Assembly (NCBI GenBank): GCA_019753105.1
Contig: JAIELJ010000006.1
Span: forward strand, 1-64,000
Length of the DNA: 64,000 nt
Origin: Hyphomonadaceae bacterium
GTDB taxonomy: Bacteria > Pseudomonadota > Alphaproteobacteria > Caulobacterales > Aquidulcibacteraceae
Direction of reading: 5' to 3'
Made by a program: the position numbers and the translations under genes. This document shows positions 25,607 through 34,794 of the stretch, piece by piece. Numbering within the stretch: the stretch's first letter is position 1; each line of letters starts with the position of its first letter. The notes beneath the pieces were generated by a model. That model was not told the DNA's origin, made no database searches, and worked only from the letters and a program-made list of their open reading frames with translations.

Positions 25607-26095
25607 ATGCCTGAGTCCAAAAAGCCCCTGTGGCGCGCGTCCGAACAGCAAGCGGCGTTTCGCCCGTTCACGCAAAAGCTCAATCCCAATTCGCTCTTCC
25701 GCGCCGCTGGGCTTTCGCGCATGGCCGGCATGAGCCGTTCGCATGTGACCTTGGTACGCCTGCCGCCGGGCAAGGATAGCTTCGCCTATCATGCGCACAT
25801 GCTCGAAGAAGAATGGATCTACATCATCTCCGGGCGCGCGATCGCGGAGATCGACGGCAAGAGCGCTGAAGTTGGCCCCGGCGATTTCATGGGCTTTGCG
25901 ACGCCATCCGTGCCGCACGTTTTGCGCAATACGTTCGAGGACGAGTGCACTTATTTGATGGGCGGCGAAGATCGGCCGATTGATGTCGTCTCCTATCCCG
26001 AACTCGATAAGCGCTTCCTGCTGATGCAAACTGATAAAGGCACCGAGTTTTACGAGCTTGGTGAACCGATAAAGCCTATCGGCAAACCGGACTAG
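25607..26095 (+). CDS. Cupin domain-containing protein
   Basis: This 162-residue single-cupin protein has the two conserved motifs: PGKDSFAYHAHMLEEEWIYIISGRAIAEIDG (histidines and glutamate of motif 1) and GPGDFMGFATPSVPHVLRNTF (motif 2 His). A metal site is therefore likely. The C-terminus (DVVSYPELDKRFLLMQTDKGTEFYEL) resembles the DUF861/YP-type cupins often linked to sugar or amino-acid metabolism. It starts 14 bp after bpt and is probably cotranscribed. The reaction is unknown. Confidence 0.85.
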   Translation: MPESKKPLWRASEQQAAFRPFTQKLNPNSLFRAAGLSRMAGMSRSHVTLVRLPPGKDSFAYHAHMLEEEWIYIISGRAIAEIDGKSAEVGPGDFMGFATPSVPHVLRNTFEDECTYLMGGEDRPIDVVSYPELDKRFLLMQTDKGTEFYELGEPIKPIGKPD

Positions 26096-26100
26096 TTTTT

Positions 26101-26236
26101 CCCTCCCTGGAAGGGAGGGTGTCGCGCAGCGACGGGTGGGATGACGGCGCTGTTGTTTGCTGACATTGGCGCCACCGCCCCACCCGTCATCGCGCCGCTT
26201 TGCGTCACGACGACACCCTCCCCTTCGCGGGGAGGG
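26101..26236. repeat. Extragenic inverted repeat with terminal hairpins
   Basis: Two hairpins, CCCTCCCT-GGA-AGGGAGGG (26101-26119) and CCCTCCCC-TTCGC-GGGGAGGG (26216-26236), bound a segment whose ends also pair (GACGGGTGGG at 26131-26140 with CCCACCCGTC at 26179-26188, and GGGTGTCG near 26117 with CGACACCC near 26211). This is the form of dispersed palindromic elements found throughout many alphaproteobacterial genomes. It lies between the convergent cupin and lipoprotein genes. Confidence 0.65.
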
Positions 26237-26248
26237 ATCGATCCGCGA

Positions 26249-26767
26249 TCACGCCGGAAAATAATTGTAGATGCCGCAGAGCTGCGTGTCGTGCGCGTTC
26301 GGGCCCGGCGCATCGGCGCCGGAAAACACCAGCACCGAAAGCGCTTCGGCGCCGCGCGCGAGGATGACGTGCGTGACGGTTTCTCCGCCGCAGAAAGTGG
26401 GATCGCGCGCGTCAGCGGCGACGCGCACGTTTTCGACGCGGCGCAGCTCAACGTCTGTGACGCTGGTGTTGCCGCTGCCATCCGCGATCGTGCCGCCACC
26501 GGCGGAGAGATCGGTGTTGGGGCCGAGGCTCGCATCGATGCGACCGCCTTCGATGCGGAAACCCTTCGCGAACGAGAGCACATCCGGCGTCACGTCGAGA
26601 TCGCCGGTCACGCCCATGGCTGTGGTCGACATCGCCGTGAACGCGCCGATGATAGCGGGCGGCGCGGGCGCTGCCGCTTCCGGCGCGGGCGACGCTTCGG
26701 GCTGCGGGGCGGGAGGCTCGGCGCACGCCGCGAGCGTGAGCGCCAAAGCCAAAATCAAAACTCTCAT
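26249..26767 (-). CDS. Predicted lipoprotein of unknown function
   Basis: From ATG 26767 the 172-residue protein has a lipoprotein signal (MRVLILALALTLAACAEP, lipid-modified Cys15), a Pro/Ala linker and a beta-rich body resembling META/HslJ-type heat-shock lipoproteins only loosely (FRIEGGRIDASLGPNTDLSAGGGTI, then RDPTFCGGETVTHVILARG). Two further cysteines (FCGG and LCGIYNYF) could form a disulfide. AGGGAG eight bases upstream of 26767 supports the start; the longer frame has no such site. Function unknown. Confidence 0.78.
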   Translation of the reverse strand: MRVLILALALTLAACAEPPAPQPEASPAPEAAAPAPPAIIGAFTAMSTTAMGVTGDLDVTPDVLSFAKGFRIEGGRIDASLGPNTDLSAGGGTIADGSGNTSVTDVELRRVENVRVAADARDPTFCGGETVTHVILARGAEALSVLVFSGADAPGPNAHDTQLCGIYNYFPA

Positions 26768-26856
26768 CGCATTGCTCCCTAAGACACGCACGCGAACCTT
26801 TGTTCCACCGATAGCGCGCATCGCTTTTCGCCACACCACCAGCACTTAGGCCGAAC

Positions 26857-28560
26857 TTACGGCTGCACGATGATCCACCGGTAAGCGACAATCGCGCGCG
26901 TTGGATCACCACGCTCGACTTGCCTCAGGAGTCGATGCGTCAAGAGACAGCGCACACGGGGGTCGTGGTCATAGCGCGCATTGTCAATGCCAACACGCGC
27001 GGCGTCAGCCAGTGTCACATCGATCATATCTTGGCCAGCACTCGCCGCCCAACTCGGAAGCGGCCGCAACACCCAGCTCGCAGCGTCCGCCGAACGGATA
27101 GCGGCCGCTAGCGCTATCAGTTCGGTGCGGATCAGGGACGCGGGTATCGAGTTATCAGGCGCCCCTCGACCATCCACGATGCCAGCACACGCCGTCCACT
27201 GCTCCATCGATACAAGGTATTCGAGACTTGCTCGCGAGGCCGACAAATACGTACGCAGCGCCTCGGGATCGGCACTTTCTAGGATACGAGGCAACAACGC
27301 GGGCAATAAACCCGCCACCGAAGCGCGGATTGCTTCTCGGTCGTCAGCTCGAGCCGCGACGAAGATTGGCCCCGCCGCCGCCTGCACCTCTGGTTCATTA
27401 GAGTCTGCAAATGCTCTTGCTAACTCTGAAAATCCATCTCCCGCGCTCATCGCCATGGCCGAAATCCAGAGCCATTTTGCTTGGGTCGATGAAACGGGCG
27501 CGCCCTCGCCGACCAACTGGCCGATTATGCCTATGTCACTCAGCTCGATCGCGCTGACAGCCACCAATTCCTGTGAGATCGCCCACCGGTCATAAAGCTC
27601 CGCGCGCAGCCCTCGCTCAATCAGGTAGCCGCGAAATTCGCGTTCGCTCTCATCCGCGGCGCTCTGCACAAACGCCGGAATGTCCGTGATCTGGGAGCTA
27701 CGGTGGAAACCAAACTCGGCGAGGTAGGACGCCCGGCGGTTGTTGGCTGCTACGAACAACGCAAAGCACGCGCTATTGCACTCAGTGAGCACCTCGACCG
27801 AAAGGTTCGGATAAGCCTCTATGTGTTGGGCAGCCGCCATCGCCTCGTCTATGAGACCGCCCGGGCTGTTCACGATCTGAAACACGCTGACGCCGGCATT
27901 TGCGTCCAACAACGCGTCGAGCCGATCGGCAAAACCGGGACCGATTGTGCCTTCGAATGCGATGGTCCGTGTCGTTGGATCATAAACCAACTCGTAGTCG
28001 TCAAAGGTGCTCCGCGCGGCAGAGGTGCTGTAGAGTGTGTCCGTCACCCGCACGAACGTCACCGTGAACGCCAGAGCACCCAGCACCGCGATTGCGCTCA
28101 GTGCTTTGCCTGCCTGCCAAAACCATCCGCCGCTATTGGCGGCGCGCCGCCACATGAGAATGGCAATGGTTGCGACCATGAGTACGGCCGAAATCCAAAC
28201 GCCCGCGTACACAAACGCAGCCGCGCTCCCTAGGCGCACAAAGTTCACGCCACCGAAGAGCAAGACGCTGAGGCCCGTCGCGCCGAGGATCAACAGAACG
28301 AGCGCAACGGTCACAGCTGCGCTTCGCGGGCGCTGCACTTGGGTTTGCTCTGGCTCCGCCGACAGGATCGCTGTTCCCGCAGCGCTCGTGAAATGTTTGC
28401 TTAGCGGCTCCCACGCCGTCCACGTCGGGCGCCACACTAACGCATTTTGAAAGCGACCATCGGCCAGGCGCGCCTCTACTTCGGCCCGGGTAAATGGTCC
28501 GGTGGATGCACCGGCGTCGGCGACAAACCAAAGATCATCCAGCATCGCGACCAGCCGCAT
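26857..28560 (-). CDS. GYF_2 - transmembrane - ClpP-like domain protein
   Basis: The 567-residue protein begins with a GYF_2/DUF4339 domain (residues 9-56, LWFVADAGASTGPFTRAEVEARLADGR...WRPTWTAWEPL). Three predicted membrane helices follow at about 82-103, 112-137 and 150-171. Then comes a ClpP/crotonase-like fold: FQIVNSPGGLIDEAMAAAQHI, CNSACFALFVAA with candidate nucleophile Ser263, and FGFHRSS with candidate His286. This core resembles COG3904-type predicted periplasmic proteins. The long helical C-terminus has no recognisable domain. It overlaps the upstream GYF_2-RDD gene by up to 26 bp. Another start is ATG 28545. Confidence 0.8.
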   Translation of the reverse strand: MRLVAMLDDLWFVADAGASTGPFTRAEVEARLADGRFQNALVWRPTWTAWEPLSKHFTSAAGTAILSAEPEQTQVQRPRSAAVTVALVLLILGATGLSVLLFGGVNFVRLGSAAAFVYAGVWISAVLMVATIAILMWRRAANSGGWFWQAGKALSAIAVLGALAFTVTFVRVTDTLYSTSAARSTFDDYELVYDPTTRTIAFEGTIGPGFADRLDALLDANAGVSVFQIVNSPGGLIDEAMAAAQHIEAYPNLSVEVLTECNSACFALFVAANNRRASYLAEFGFHRSSQITDIPAFVQSAADESEREFRGYLIERGLRAELYDRWAISQELVAVSAIELSDIGIIGQLVGEGAPVSSTQAKWLWISAMAMSAGDGFSELARAFADSNEPEVQAAAGPIFVAARADDREAIRASVAGLLPALLPRILESADPEALRTYLSASRASLEYLVSMEQWTACAGIVDGRGAPDNSIPASLIRTELIALAAAIRSADAASWVLRPLPSWAASAGQDMIDVTLADAARVGIDNARYDHDPRVRCLLTHRLLRQVERGDPTRAIVAYRWIIVQP

Positions 28561-29308
28561 AAAAGGTCACGACAATGCCTAGCCAGAGCGCAATGCCGCC
28601 CAACATCAGAACCCAATGGACGAACGTCGGACGCCTATACCACGCAACAAGCTCGTTGCTCTTGTCCCAATCGGTGCGCCCGTGCTTTTGCAACGCGTTG
28701 TAGCCGCCGATGAACGTAAACAGCGTGACCAGCGGAATGCCTAGTGCGAGCCCCTGCAACAGCACTTGCAGTTCGCGCTTCAGCGCCCTGAACATGCCCG
28801 GCGGTTTGCCGCGAGTGTTCAGAATCTTGACGCCAAATATCAGTTTCCCGACAGTCCGTCCGGTCACACCAAGCAAGATTGCGCCAGGAATGATGGAGAG
28901 CATCACGCCGATGATGTTCAGCACGATCTGGTTGTCCAAGCCGGTGACAGCGAGATACGCACCATCGTGCCCTGCAAGCACGGCACCCAAAAAAACAAAC
29001 ATGATCAAGGCATGGATTATTGTGTCGAGTTGCCGTGCGAAATAGCGGCGCCACGCATAGGGCGTATCGCGGGTCCAGGTCTGCGCCTCTAGCGGATGAG
29101 CCGCCGCTGTCCATTCCGCGGGAAGCGGCGGCGGCGTCAGCTGTTCGCGCGGGAAAACACTACTCAGGCTCCGCCATTCGCCGTCTTGGCCGCTACGCAC
29201 CATCGTCTCGGCGTCATAGCGACCTAGCAAATGGGCACGCAGCACTTCAGCGCCACTCGCCGGCCCAACAGGCTTCTTGCCTATCAGCACGTACCAATCG
29301 CCAGACAT
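28535..29308 (-). CDS. GYF_2 - RDD family membrane protein
   Basis: From ATG 29308 the 257-residue protein has an N-terminal GYF_2/DUF4339 domain (MSGDWYVLIGKKPVGPASGAEV...SLSSVFPREQ). An RDD domain with several membrane helices follows (RRYFARQLDTIIHALIMFVFLG, GRTVGKLIFGVKILNTRGKPP). The start is set by GGGAGAGGGG just upstream and by the beginning of the GYF domain; the longer frame adds 59 residues of no family character. RDD proteins are of unclear function, some linked to transport. It is coupled to the ClpP-like gene, which carries the same N-terminal domain. Confidence 0.85.
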   Translation of the reverse strand: MSGDWYVLIGKKPVGPASGAEVLRAHLLGRYDAETMVRSGQDGEWRSLSSVFPREQLTPPPLPAEWTAAAHPLEAQTWTRDTPYAWRRYFARQLDTIIHALIMFVFLGAVLAGHDGAYLAVTGLDNQIVLNIIGVMLSIIPGAILLGVTGRTVGKLIFGVKILNTRGKPPGMFRALKRELQVLLQGLALGIPLVTLFTFIGGYNALQKHGRTDWDKSNELVAWYRRPTFVHWVLMLGGIALWLGIVVTFYAAGRDAG

Positions 29309-29850
29309 GCCCCTCTCCCGGGCATAGCTAATGCACGGTTGTAGCCGATCGTAAAGCAGTCGCGCGGGCGTGGGACGCGAGGAGTTGTAGAACGCCAGCA
29401 ACAGCTGGCTTGCCTCCTGCACGGTTCGCTTCCGGCGCCAACCATCAGCGAAGGGTCTCGCCCTGGGGCTTAGCTCCATGCCCAATTCGCCGGTTCTGTG
29501 CGCAAGGTTTCGGAGACCTTGGACTTCGCGGTTTCACTCCCCGCGAACTGAATTTCAGCTTCGCGAAACATCGCTACGCTTACTCCGCACCGATCATGTC
29601 CCTGACATTGCGTAGCTTCGGAGCTCCTCGAAATCCTCCCGTGTCAGGGCGTGCGCATTATGCGGAGGTTTGGAGGTGTGGGATCGATTTTGTTGCGGGT
29701 GTTGGTTCTCGACGGAATTTGTGTCGCTGCGTGTTGGATAGATTGCGCGCGACTTAGCCGCATAGAACGCTGGCGATGCGTTGAGAGCATGAAACAGTAC
29801 TGATTGATACGCCCATGTGTTGCCCGCACTCAAGGCGTCGGGATCGACGC
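29309..29850. other. Intergenic region without a convincing gene
   Basis: About 540 bases separate the GYF_2-RDD start from the end of the J-like gene on the same strand. A 79-codon minus frame (29594-29833) begins at TTG and has no family resemblance. I see no RNA gene or repeat. The right half is more AT-rich than the surroundings. The left end should contain the promoter of the GYF_2 pair. Confidence 0.5.
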
Positions 29851-30675
29851 TTAGTCCGGCTCACGACCGCGGCTAACACTTATCCCGCCGTCGACACCCG
29901 AGCTAAGTTGCACATCACCGGTCTCTATGAGGTAGTCCTCAAAATCTGCGGCCAACCCGTCCGCCACCGCGTCTGGCTCTGGAATCCTGTTATGCCTTAG
30001 CTGCAAAACCAATTCGCCAACCAGACTTTCCCGAAAATCCTCAGCCCACAGGGATTCGCGTTCGCGGAAAATACGCCCTAAAATTTGCCGTCGATTAGTC
30101 ACACGGCGCAGTTGACGTGAAACGTCCTCGCGCGAGTTCTCGACACGCTCGACGCGCCTATGCGCAAGAAACGCCATCATTCCCAACGCGGCCGTCATAA
30201 TCCAGAACATTAGTTGAAAGACAACCGGCAGTATCTGCCTGTTAAGTGCGTTGGATGGCTCTAATGTGTTCGCCAATATCTCTGACAAATTGACGTTTGA
30301 GACCAGAAAGGCGAACGCTCCACTGAGCAGACCCATGAACGCGGCACTCTCGCGGAGGTGCCTGTCGCGTCGGCTGAGCCTCACAAAAGCACTCCGGACG
30401 CCCGCGGACAGCTTTTCGGACGCCGCCTGCTCCAGCAATGCTTTCGCCTGCGACCGCACAAGCGCCACTAAGGCCGTATTTGAATCAACCACAGCAGGAA
30501 GGCGGTTACGGGCGAGCGCGTCGTCCAATATGTCTCTGGCTATGTTGAGCGAAGTGAGATCGCCCTGCGACGCATGCACCTCGCGCGCCTTCGCCCTATA
30601 TGCTTCTCGCAGTTCGGCGTCGCTGAAATGTGGTGACTCGAGGCCCAGTATCTCGCGCGCTTCTTCTTCATTCAT
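29851..30675 (-). CDS. Membrane protein with degenerate N-terminal J-like domain
   Basis: I do not recognise the whole protein. Its first 55 residues follow the J-domain pattern (EEEAREILGLESPHFSDAELREAYRAKAREVHASQG...LNIARDILDDA), but the HPD tripeptide needed to stimulate DnaK is replaced by His34-Ala-Ser. Two predicted membrane helices lie at about 111-130 and 149-171. The remainder is charged and helical (ERVENSREDVSRQLRRV). The C-terminus GGISVSRGREPD looks disordered. It is isolated on both sides, though oriented like the GYF_2 pair downstream. Confidence 0.72.
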   Translation of the reverse strand: MNEEEAREILGLESPHFSDAELREAYRAKAREVHASQGDLTSLNIARDILDDALARNRLPAVVDSNTALVALVRSQAKALLEQAASEKLSAGVRSAFVRLSRRDRHLRESAAFMGLLSGAFAFLVSNVNLSEILANTLEPSNALNRQILPVVFQLMFWIMTAALGMMAFLAHRRVERVENSREDVSRQLRRVTNRRQILGRIFRERESLWAEDFRESLVGELVLQLRHNRIPEPDAVADGLAADFEDYLIETGDVQLSSGVDGGISVSRGREPD

Positions 30676-30730
30676 GCTCAGCTCCCGTGAGAAAGAAATT
30701 AGCCTCTTTCCCGCACAAGTTGAACAGGCC

Positions 30731-32263
30731 TCACAACGGAATATTGTCGTGCTTCTTCCAAGGGTTCTCTAGTTTCTTGGTCTTCAACGTCCCCAACGCT
30801 CGGATGATGCGCTTTCTCGTTTCGCGCGGCATGATGACGTCGTCGATGTAGCCGCGCGAGGCCGCCACGAACGGGTTGGCGAAGCGGTCGGAATATTCGG
30901 CGGTGCGGGCGGCAATCTTTTCGGGATCGCCCAAGTCGGCGCGGAAGATGATTTCGACGGCGCCTTTGGCGCCCATCACCGCGATTTCGGCTGAGGGCCA
31001 GGCGTAGTTCACGTCGCCGCGCAGGTGCTTCGAGCTCATGACGTCATAGGCGCCGCCATAAGCTTTGCGCGTGATCACCGTGACTTTCGGCACCGTCGCT
31101 TCGCCATAGGCAAACAAGAGTTTGGCGCCATGCTTGATGAGGCCGCCGAGTTCTTGCCGCGTGCCCGGCAGGAAGCCCGGCACGTCCACGAACGTGACGA
31201 TCGGAATGTTGAACGCATCACAAAAACGAACGAAGCGCGCGGCTTTGCGCGAGGCGTCGATGTCGAGCACGCCCGCCAGCACCATAGGCTGGTTGGCGAC
31301 GATGCCGACGGTTGAGCCGTCGAGGCGCACGAAGCCGGTCAAGATGTTCTTGCCGAACTCGGTGCCGATCTCGAAGAAATCGCCCTCGTCGGCGACTTTC
31401 TCGATTAGCTCCTTCATGTCGTAGGGCTTGTTCGGATTGTCGGGGATCAGGCGATCGAGCGAGGTATCCTCGCGCGTGACATCGTCATAATGCGGGCGCG
31501 TCGGCGGCTTTTCACGGTTGGAGAGCGGTAGGAAATCGATGAGGCGGCGCATCTGCGTCAGCGTCTCGAAATCGTTTTCATAAGCGCCGTCGACAACGCC
31601 GGATTTGCTCGCATGCACGCGCGCGCCGCCGAGTTCTTCGTGGGTGACGATCTCGTTCGTCACCGTTTTCACGACCTCGGGGCCGGTGACGTACATGTAG
31701 CTCGTATCCTTCACCATGAAGATGAAGTCGGTCATCGCCGGCGAATAGACGTCGCCGCCCGCGCACGGGCCCATGATCACGCTGATCTGCGGCACGACGC
31801 CGGAGCCCAGAATGTTGCGCATGAAAATGTCGGCGTAGCCCGCGAGCGATTCCACGCCCTCTTGAATGCGCGCCCCGCCCGCATCGAAGAGCCCGACGAT
31901 CGGCGCGCCGTTCTTGATCGCCATATCCTGGACCTTGACGATCTTGGCCGCGTGCGCGCCCGAGAGCGAACCGCCGAAGACGGTGAAGTCCTTGGAGAAG
32001 ACATAGACGAGCCGGCCATTGATCGTGCCCCAGCCGGTGACGACGCCATCGCCGGGGATTTTGGTTTTCTCCATGCCGAATTCGTGGCTGCGGTGTTCGA
32101 CGAACATGTCGAACTCCTCGAACGAGCCTTCGTCGAGCAGAAGCTCGATGCGTTCGCGCGCGGTCAGCTTGCCCTTGGCATGCTGCGCCGCATGGCGCTT
32201 CTCACCCCCGCCAAGACGGGCAGCTTCGCGCTTGGCTTCGAGCGTGGCGATGATGTCTTTCAT
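30731..32263 (-). CDS. pccB: Acyl-CoA carboxylase beta subunit (propionyl-CoA carboxylase type)
   Basis: The 510-residue carboxyltransferase subunit moves CO2 from biotin to propionyl-CoA (or a related acyl-CoA), making methylmalonyl-CoA. Characteristic segments are [32 protein letters not shown] at the N-terminus, [47 protein letters not shown] and the C-terminal oxyanion segment [40 protein letters not shown]. The length is standard for PccB. The alpha (biotin) subunit is not in the window. It starts 12 bp after atp12 and is last in a long minus-strand run. Confidence 0.93.
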   Translation of the reverse strand: MKDIIATLEAKREAARLGGGEKRHAAQHAKGKLTARERIELLLDEGSFEEFDMFVEHRSHEFGMEKTKIPGDGVVTGWGTINGRLVYVFSKDFTVFGGSLSGAHAAKIVKVQDMAIKNGAPIVGLFDAGGARIQEGVESLAGYADIFMRNILGSGVVPQISVIMGPCAGGDVYSPAMTDFIFMVKDTSYMYVTGPEVVKTVTNEIVTHEELGGARVHASKSGVVDGAYENDFETLTQMRRLIDFLPLSNREKPPTRPHYDDVTREDTSLDRLIPDNPNKPYDMKELIEKVADEGDFFEIGTEFGKNILTGFVRLDGSTVGIVANQPMVLAGVLDIDASRKAARFVRFCDAFNIPIVTFVDVPGFLPGTRQELGGLIKHGAKLLFAYGEATVPKVTVITRKAYGGAYDVMSSKHLRGDVNYAWPSAEIAVMGAKGAVEIIFRADLGDPEKIAARTAEYSDRFANPFVAASRGYIDDVIMPRETRKRIIRALGTLKTKKLENPWKKHDNIPL

Positions 32264-32275
32264 GAAGTCCCCGGC

Positions 32276-32977
32276 TTAGGCATTCAGCAGTGCGATGAAT
32301 CTGGCTGTGTTTTCGAACTCCGCACGCAGCCTGTCCAGTCTGGCGCGGGCTTCGGCGTCTTCGCCCCAGGTCTCTAGGCTGTAGAGATCGTCCAAGGCGG
32401 CGGCGGCGAAGGCGGTTTCGCCGTTGAGGCGTCCGTGCAGCATGGCGAGCGCCACGATCGCGGAGCCTGCCGCACCAGCGGCTTGGGCCAGCGCGGTCAG
32501 CTGAAAATCGTCCGCTGCGGCGGCGTGAGCGCGCAATGTTTCGAGCGCTTCTGGATCATGGGGCGCCGGAAGGACGCCGGTGACGACAGGCAAGACCACG
32601 CCAAGATCGTGCGCGCTCCACGCAACCAGCGGATTCCAGAGCATGGTCTGGCGCGTCACCAGAGCTGGCGGCGAGGCCGCGCGATGGCAAACCAGATCAG
32701 TCTCGCCGAACTTGGCGACGTAATCCGCCAATTCATCGCGACGATGCGGCGTGTGATCAATCGCGGCGAAGGCGAACTGTGAGAGCGGCATGCTTGATGG
32801 GCTGATATACTCGCCCTGCGCGCTCCACTCAGCGGCGATAGCTTCCGCAAGCGTTTGCGTAGGTGCTGCGAACATTGCGCCGCGCGGCGTGCGCAGGCGG
32901 CGCTCGTCGAGCATGACGCCAGCGCCGTCATCTGCGACGCTCGCTTGCTTCCAGAAACGGCGGGCGGCTTCAGTCAC
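32276..32977 (-). CDS. ATP12 family F1-ATPase assembly chaperone
   Basis: ATP12 binds the F1 alpha subunit before assembly of ATP synthase; it occurs in mitochondria and alphaproteobacteria. The 233-residue protein shows the family order: RFWKQASVADDGAGVMLDERRLRTPRG, the AEWSAQGEYISPSSMPLSQFAFAAID segment, TDLVCHRAASPPALV and WNPLVAW. An ATG at 32977 and a 12-bp gap to pccB are clear. This gene is a good lineage marker. Confidence 0.93.
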   Translation of the reverse strand: MTEAARRFWKQASVADDGAGVMLDERRLRTPRGAMFAAPTQTLAEAIAAEWSAQGEYISPSSMPLSQFAFAAIDHTPHRRDELADYVAKFGETDLVCHRAASPPALVTRQTMLWNPLVAWSAHDLGVVLPVVTGVLPAPHDPEALETLRAHAAAADDFQLTALAQAAGAAGSAIVALAMLHGRLNGETAFAAAALDDLYSLETWGEDAEARARLDRLRAEFENTARFIALLNA

Positions 32978-32988
32978 GCTTTCACTCT

Positions 32989-34794
32989 TTAGGCCGGTAC
33001 GATGTCGAACGTCGCGGTGAGCCGCTCGCTACCTTCAAACGCAATAACGCCATGCCACATGTAGGAAGGGAACAGAACCAGCGTTCCGACTTTCGGCTCG
33101 ATGACACGTTCGGCGAAACAGTTATCGACAGTGCGATTGGGTTCACCCAGCTTCATCCAGCCCGCATGCGGGTTGGCGGGACGTTCCGCCGGCGCGTAGG
33201 CGACGAAATAAATGCCTGTGATCCAGCCATTATCGTGCACCTGGTTCGGCTGGGCGCCGCCGTTCTCGAGCCGGGTTGACCATAAGCCCGCGAAACGATA
33301 GCGATCGCGCTTCCTGCGTCCGACCGGATCATCCTCTTCAGCGCGAAGCCGCGAGATGTAATCGCGCACTGTGAGATCCATCGACCCTTTGAAGGCGGCA
33401 ACGGCCGGATCGTCCAGCCCCAGGAGCGTGCGCGGCGTTTGGCTGCCGTTATGGAGCGTCTGATCGAAAGGATGCGCTGTGATGCGATGCTGCCGGCGCA
33501 GCACGTTGGCGAAGGCGGCGTTGAAGTTTTCAACGGTGAAGAAGTTGCGCGGCGCGGGGATATCGTAGCGGCGCACGTAACGATCGTAGTCGTAGAGCGT
33601 TCGATAGGCAGGATCGCGCAACACACGCAGCGCCAACGCTTCGGTGGCGACGAGGTATTGCTCGTCGGGCTGCTTTTGCAGCAGCGCGCGCGTGATGCGC
33701 AGCGCCTCCTCGGCTTGGCCAGCGCGGATGAGCGTCGAGAGCATGTTGCGCAAAGACGCGGGCGTATGCCCTGCCAACTCGGCGACGCGCCGGAGAGAGA
33801 CAAGACCCTGCGCCGGCTGGTTCAGTTCGTCGAGCACCACGCCGTGCGCGGTGAGCAGCGCTTGGTGATCGGGCGCGAGCGCCAGCGCGTTATTGGTCAC
33901 TTCGAGCGCCTTATCGTAGCGGCCAGCCCGATGCAGCGCGTCAATGCAGGCAAGACGCAAGCCCATATCTTGCGGGCGCGCCGCGATCTGCTCCTCCAAG
34001 CGCGCCGTGGCGTTATCGCCATCGCCCCGCAACGTTCGCGCGCGCGCCAGTGCTGTATGCAGCGCTGACGAATTGGGCCATTTCTCAAGCCCCGCTTCCA
34101 ATGCGGCTTCAGCTTCCTTGTGCTGACCCTCGGCGTAATGAGCGCGCGCCAAATTGAGGGCGAGTTCGATGCTATCGAGACTTTGGTTCGCGAGCTTTTT
34201 GTAAAACTCGAGCGATTCACGCGTACGGCCGAGCTTGTCGAGCCCGATCGCGTAGTTGAATTGTACGCCGCGCATGCGCGGTCCGATCTTCAGCGCCTCA
34301 TTGGCGGAGGTCAGCGCCTCCTCGTGTCGCTCCAGGCTGCGATGCACCTGGCTGAGCAGCAGCCAGGATTCCGGGCCCGGTTGCGCGGCGACGAACGCTA
34401 GCGCTTCGCGCTCGGCGCCCTCGAGATCGTCGCTCTCCTCAAGACAACGGATCATGTTGACGCGCACGGAGCTCGCTTGCGGCGTGAGCGCGAGCGCGGC
34501 CCGATAGAGACGCATCGCTTCGTCACGCTGACCAAGCGCCTGCAGGACGACAGCGAGATCATTGTAATAACCGCCATCGTTGAGCGAATACGCGACGGCG
34601 CTGCGAAAATAGCGTTCTGCTTCGAGCAAATGGCCGGTCGTGCGCTTGATCAGCCCCATCAGGTGCAGCGCTTCTGCATCGCTCCGGAGGCGCGGCATGA
34701 TGGGCCCGAGCACCCGCTCGGCCCCGACAGGATCGTTTTTGCCGAGAAGTTCGCGGCTCGCATTGACGAGCGCGGACGCATCGGCGGCTCTCAT
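32989..34794 (-). CDS. TPR repeat protein with C-terminal 2OG-Fe(II) oxygenase domain
   Basis: The 601-residue protein has about ten tetratricopeptide repeats over residues 1-370 (for example AEALHLMGLIKRTTGHLLEAERYFRSAVAYSLNDGG and ALEVTNNALALAPDHQALLTAHGVVL). A putative 2-oxoglutarate/Fe(II) dioxygenase follows (GWITGIYFVAYAPAERPANPHAGWMKLGEP, VGTLVLFPSYMWHGVIAFEGSERLTATFDI), giving the distal His and Arg of the iron and 2OG sites. Substrate unknown; proteins of this layout may hydroxylate a peptide bound by the TPR arm. The start overlaps the rluC stop (ATGA). Confidence 0.85.
   Translation of the reverse strand: MRAADASALVNASRELLGKNDPVGAERVLGPIMPRLRSDAEALHLMGLIKRTTGHLLEAERYFRSAVAYSLNDGGYYNDLAVVLQALGQRDEAMRLYRAALALTPQASSVRVNMIRCLEESDDLEGAEREALAFVAAQPGPESWLLLSQVHRSLERHEEALTSANEALKIGPRMRGVQFNYAIGLDKLGRTRESLEFYKKLANQSLDSIELALNLARAHYAEGQHKEAEAALEAGLEKWPNSSALHTALARARTLRGDGDNATARLEEQIAARPQDMGLRLACIDALHRAGRYDKALEVTNNALALAPDHQALLTAHGVVLDELNQPAQGLVSLRRVAELAGHTPASLRNMLSTLIRAGQAEEALRITRALLQKQPDEQYLVATEALALRVLRDPAYRTLYDYDRYVRRYDIPAPRNFFTVENFNAAFANVLRRQHRITAHPFDQTLHNGSQTPRTLLGLDDPAVAAFKGSMDLTVRDYISRLRAEEDDPVGRRKRDRYRFAGLWSTRLENGGAQPNQVHDNGWITGIYFVAYAPAERPANPHAGWMKLGEPNRTVDNCFAERVIEPKVGTLVLFPSYMWHGVIAFEGSERLTATFDIVPA

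Noticed and set aside
29594-29833. A 79-codon minus frame in the gap upstream of the GYF_2-RDD gene
   Set aside because: It begins at TTG, has no clear ribosome binding site and no recognisable family; left as intergenic sequence.
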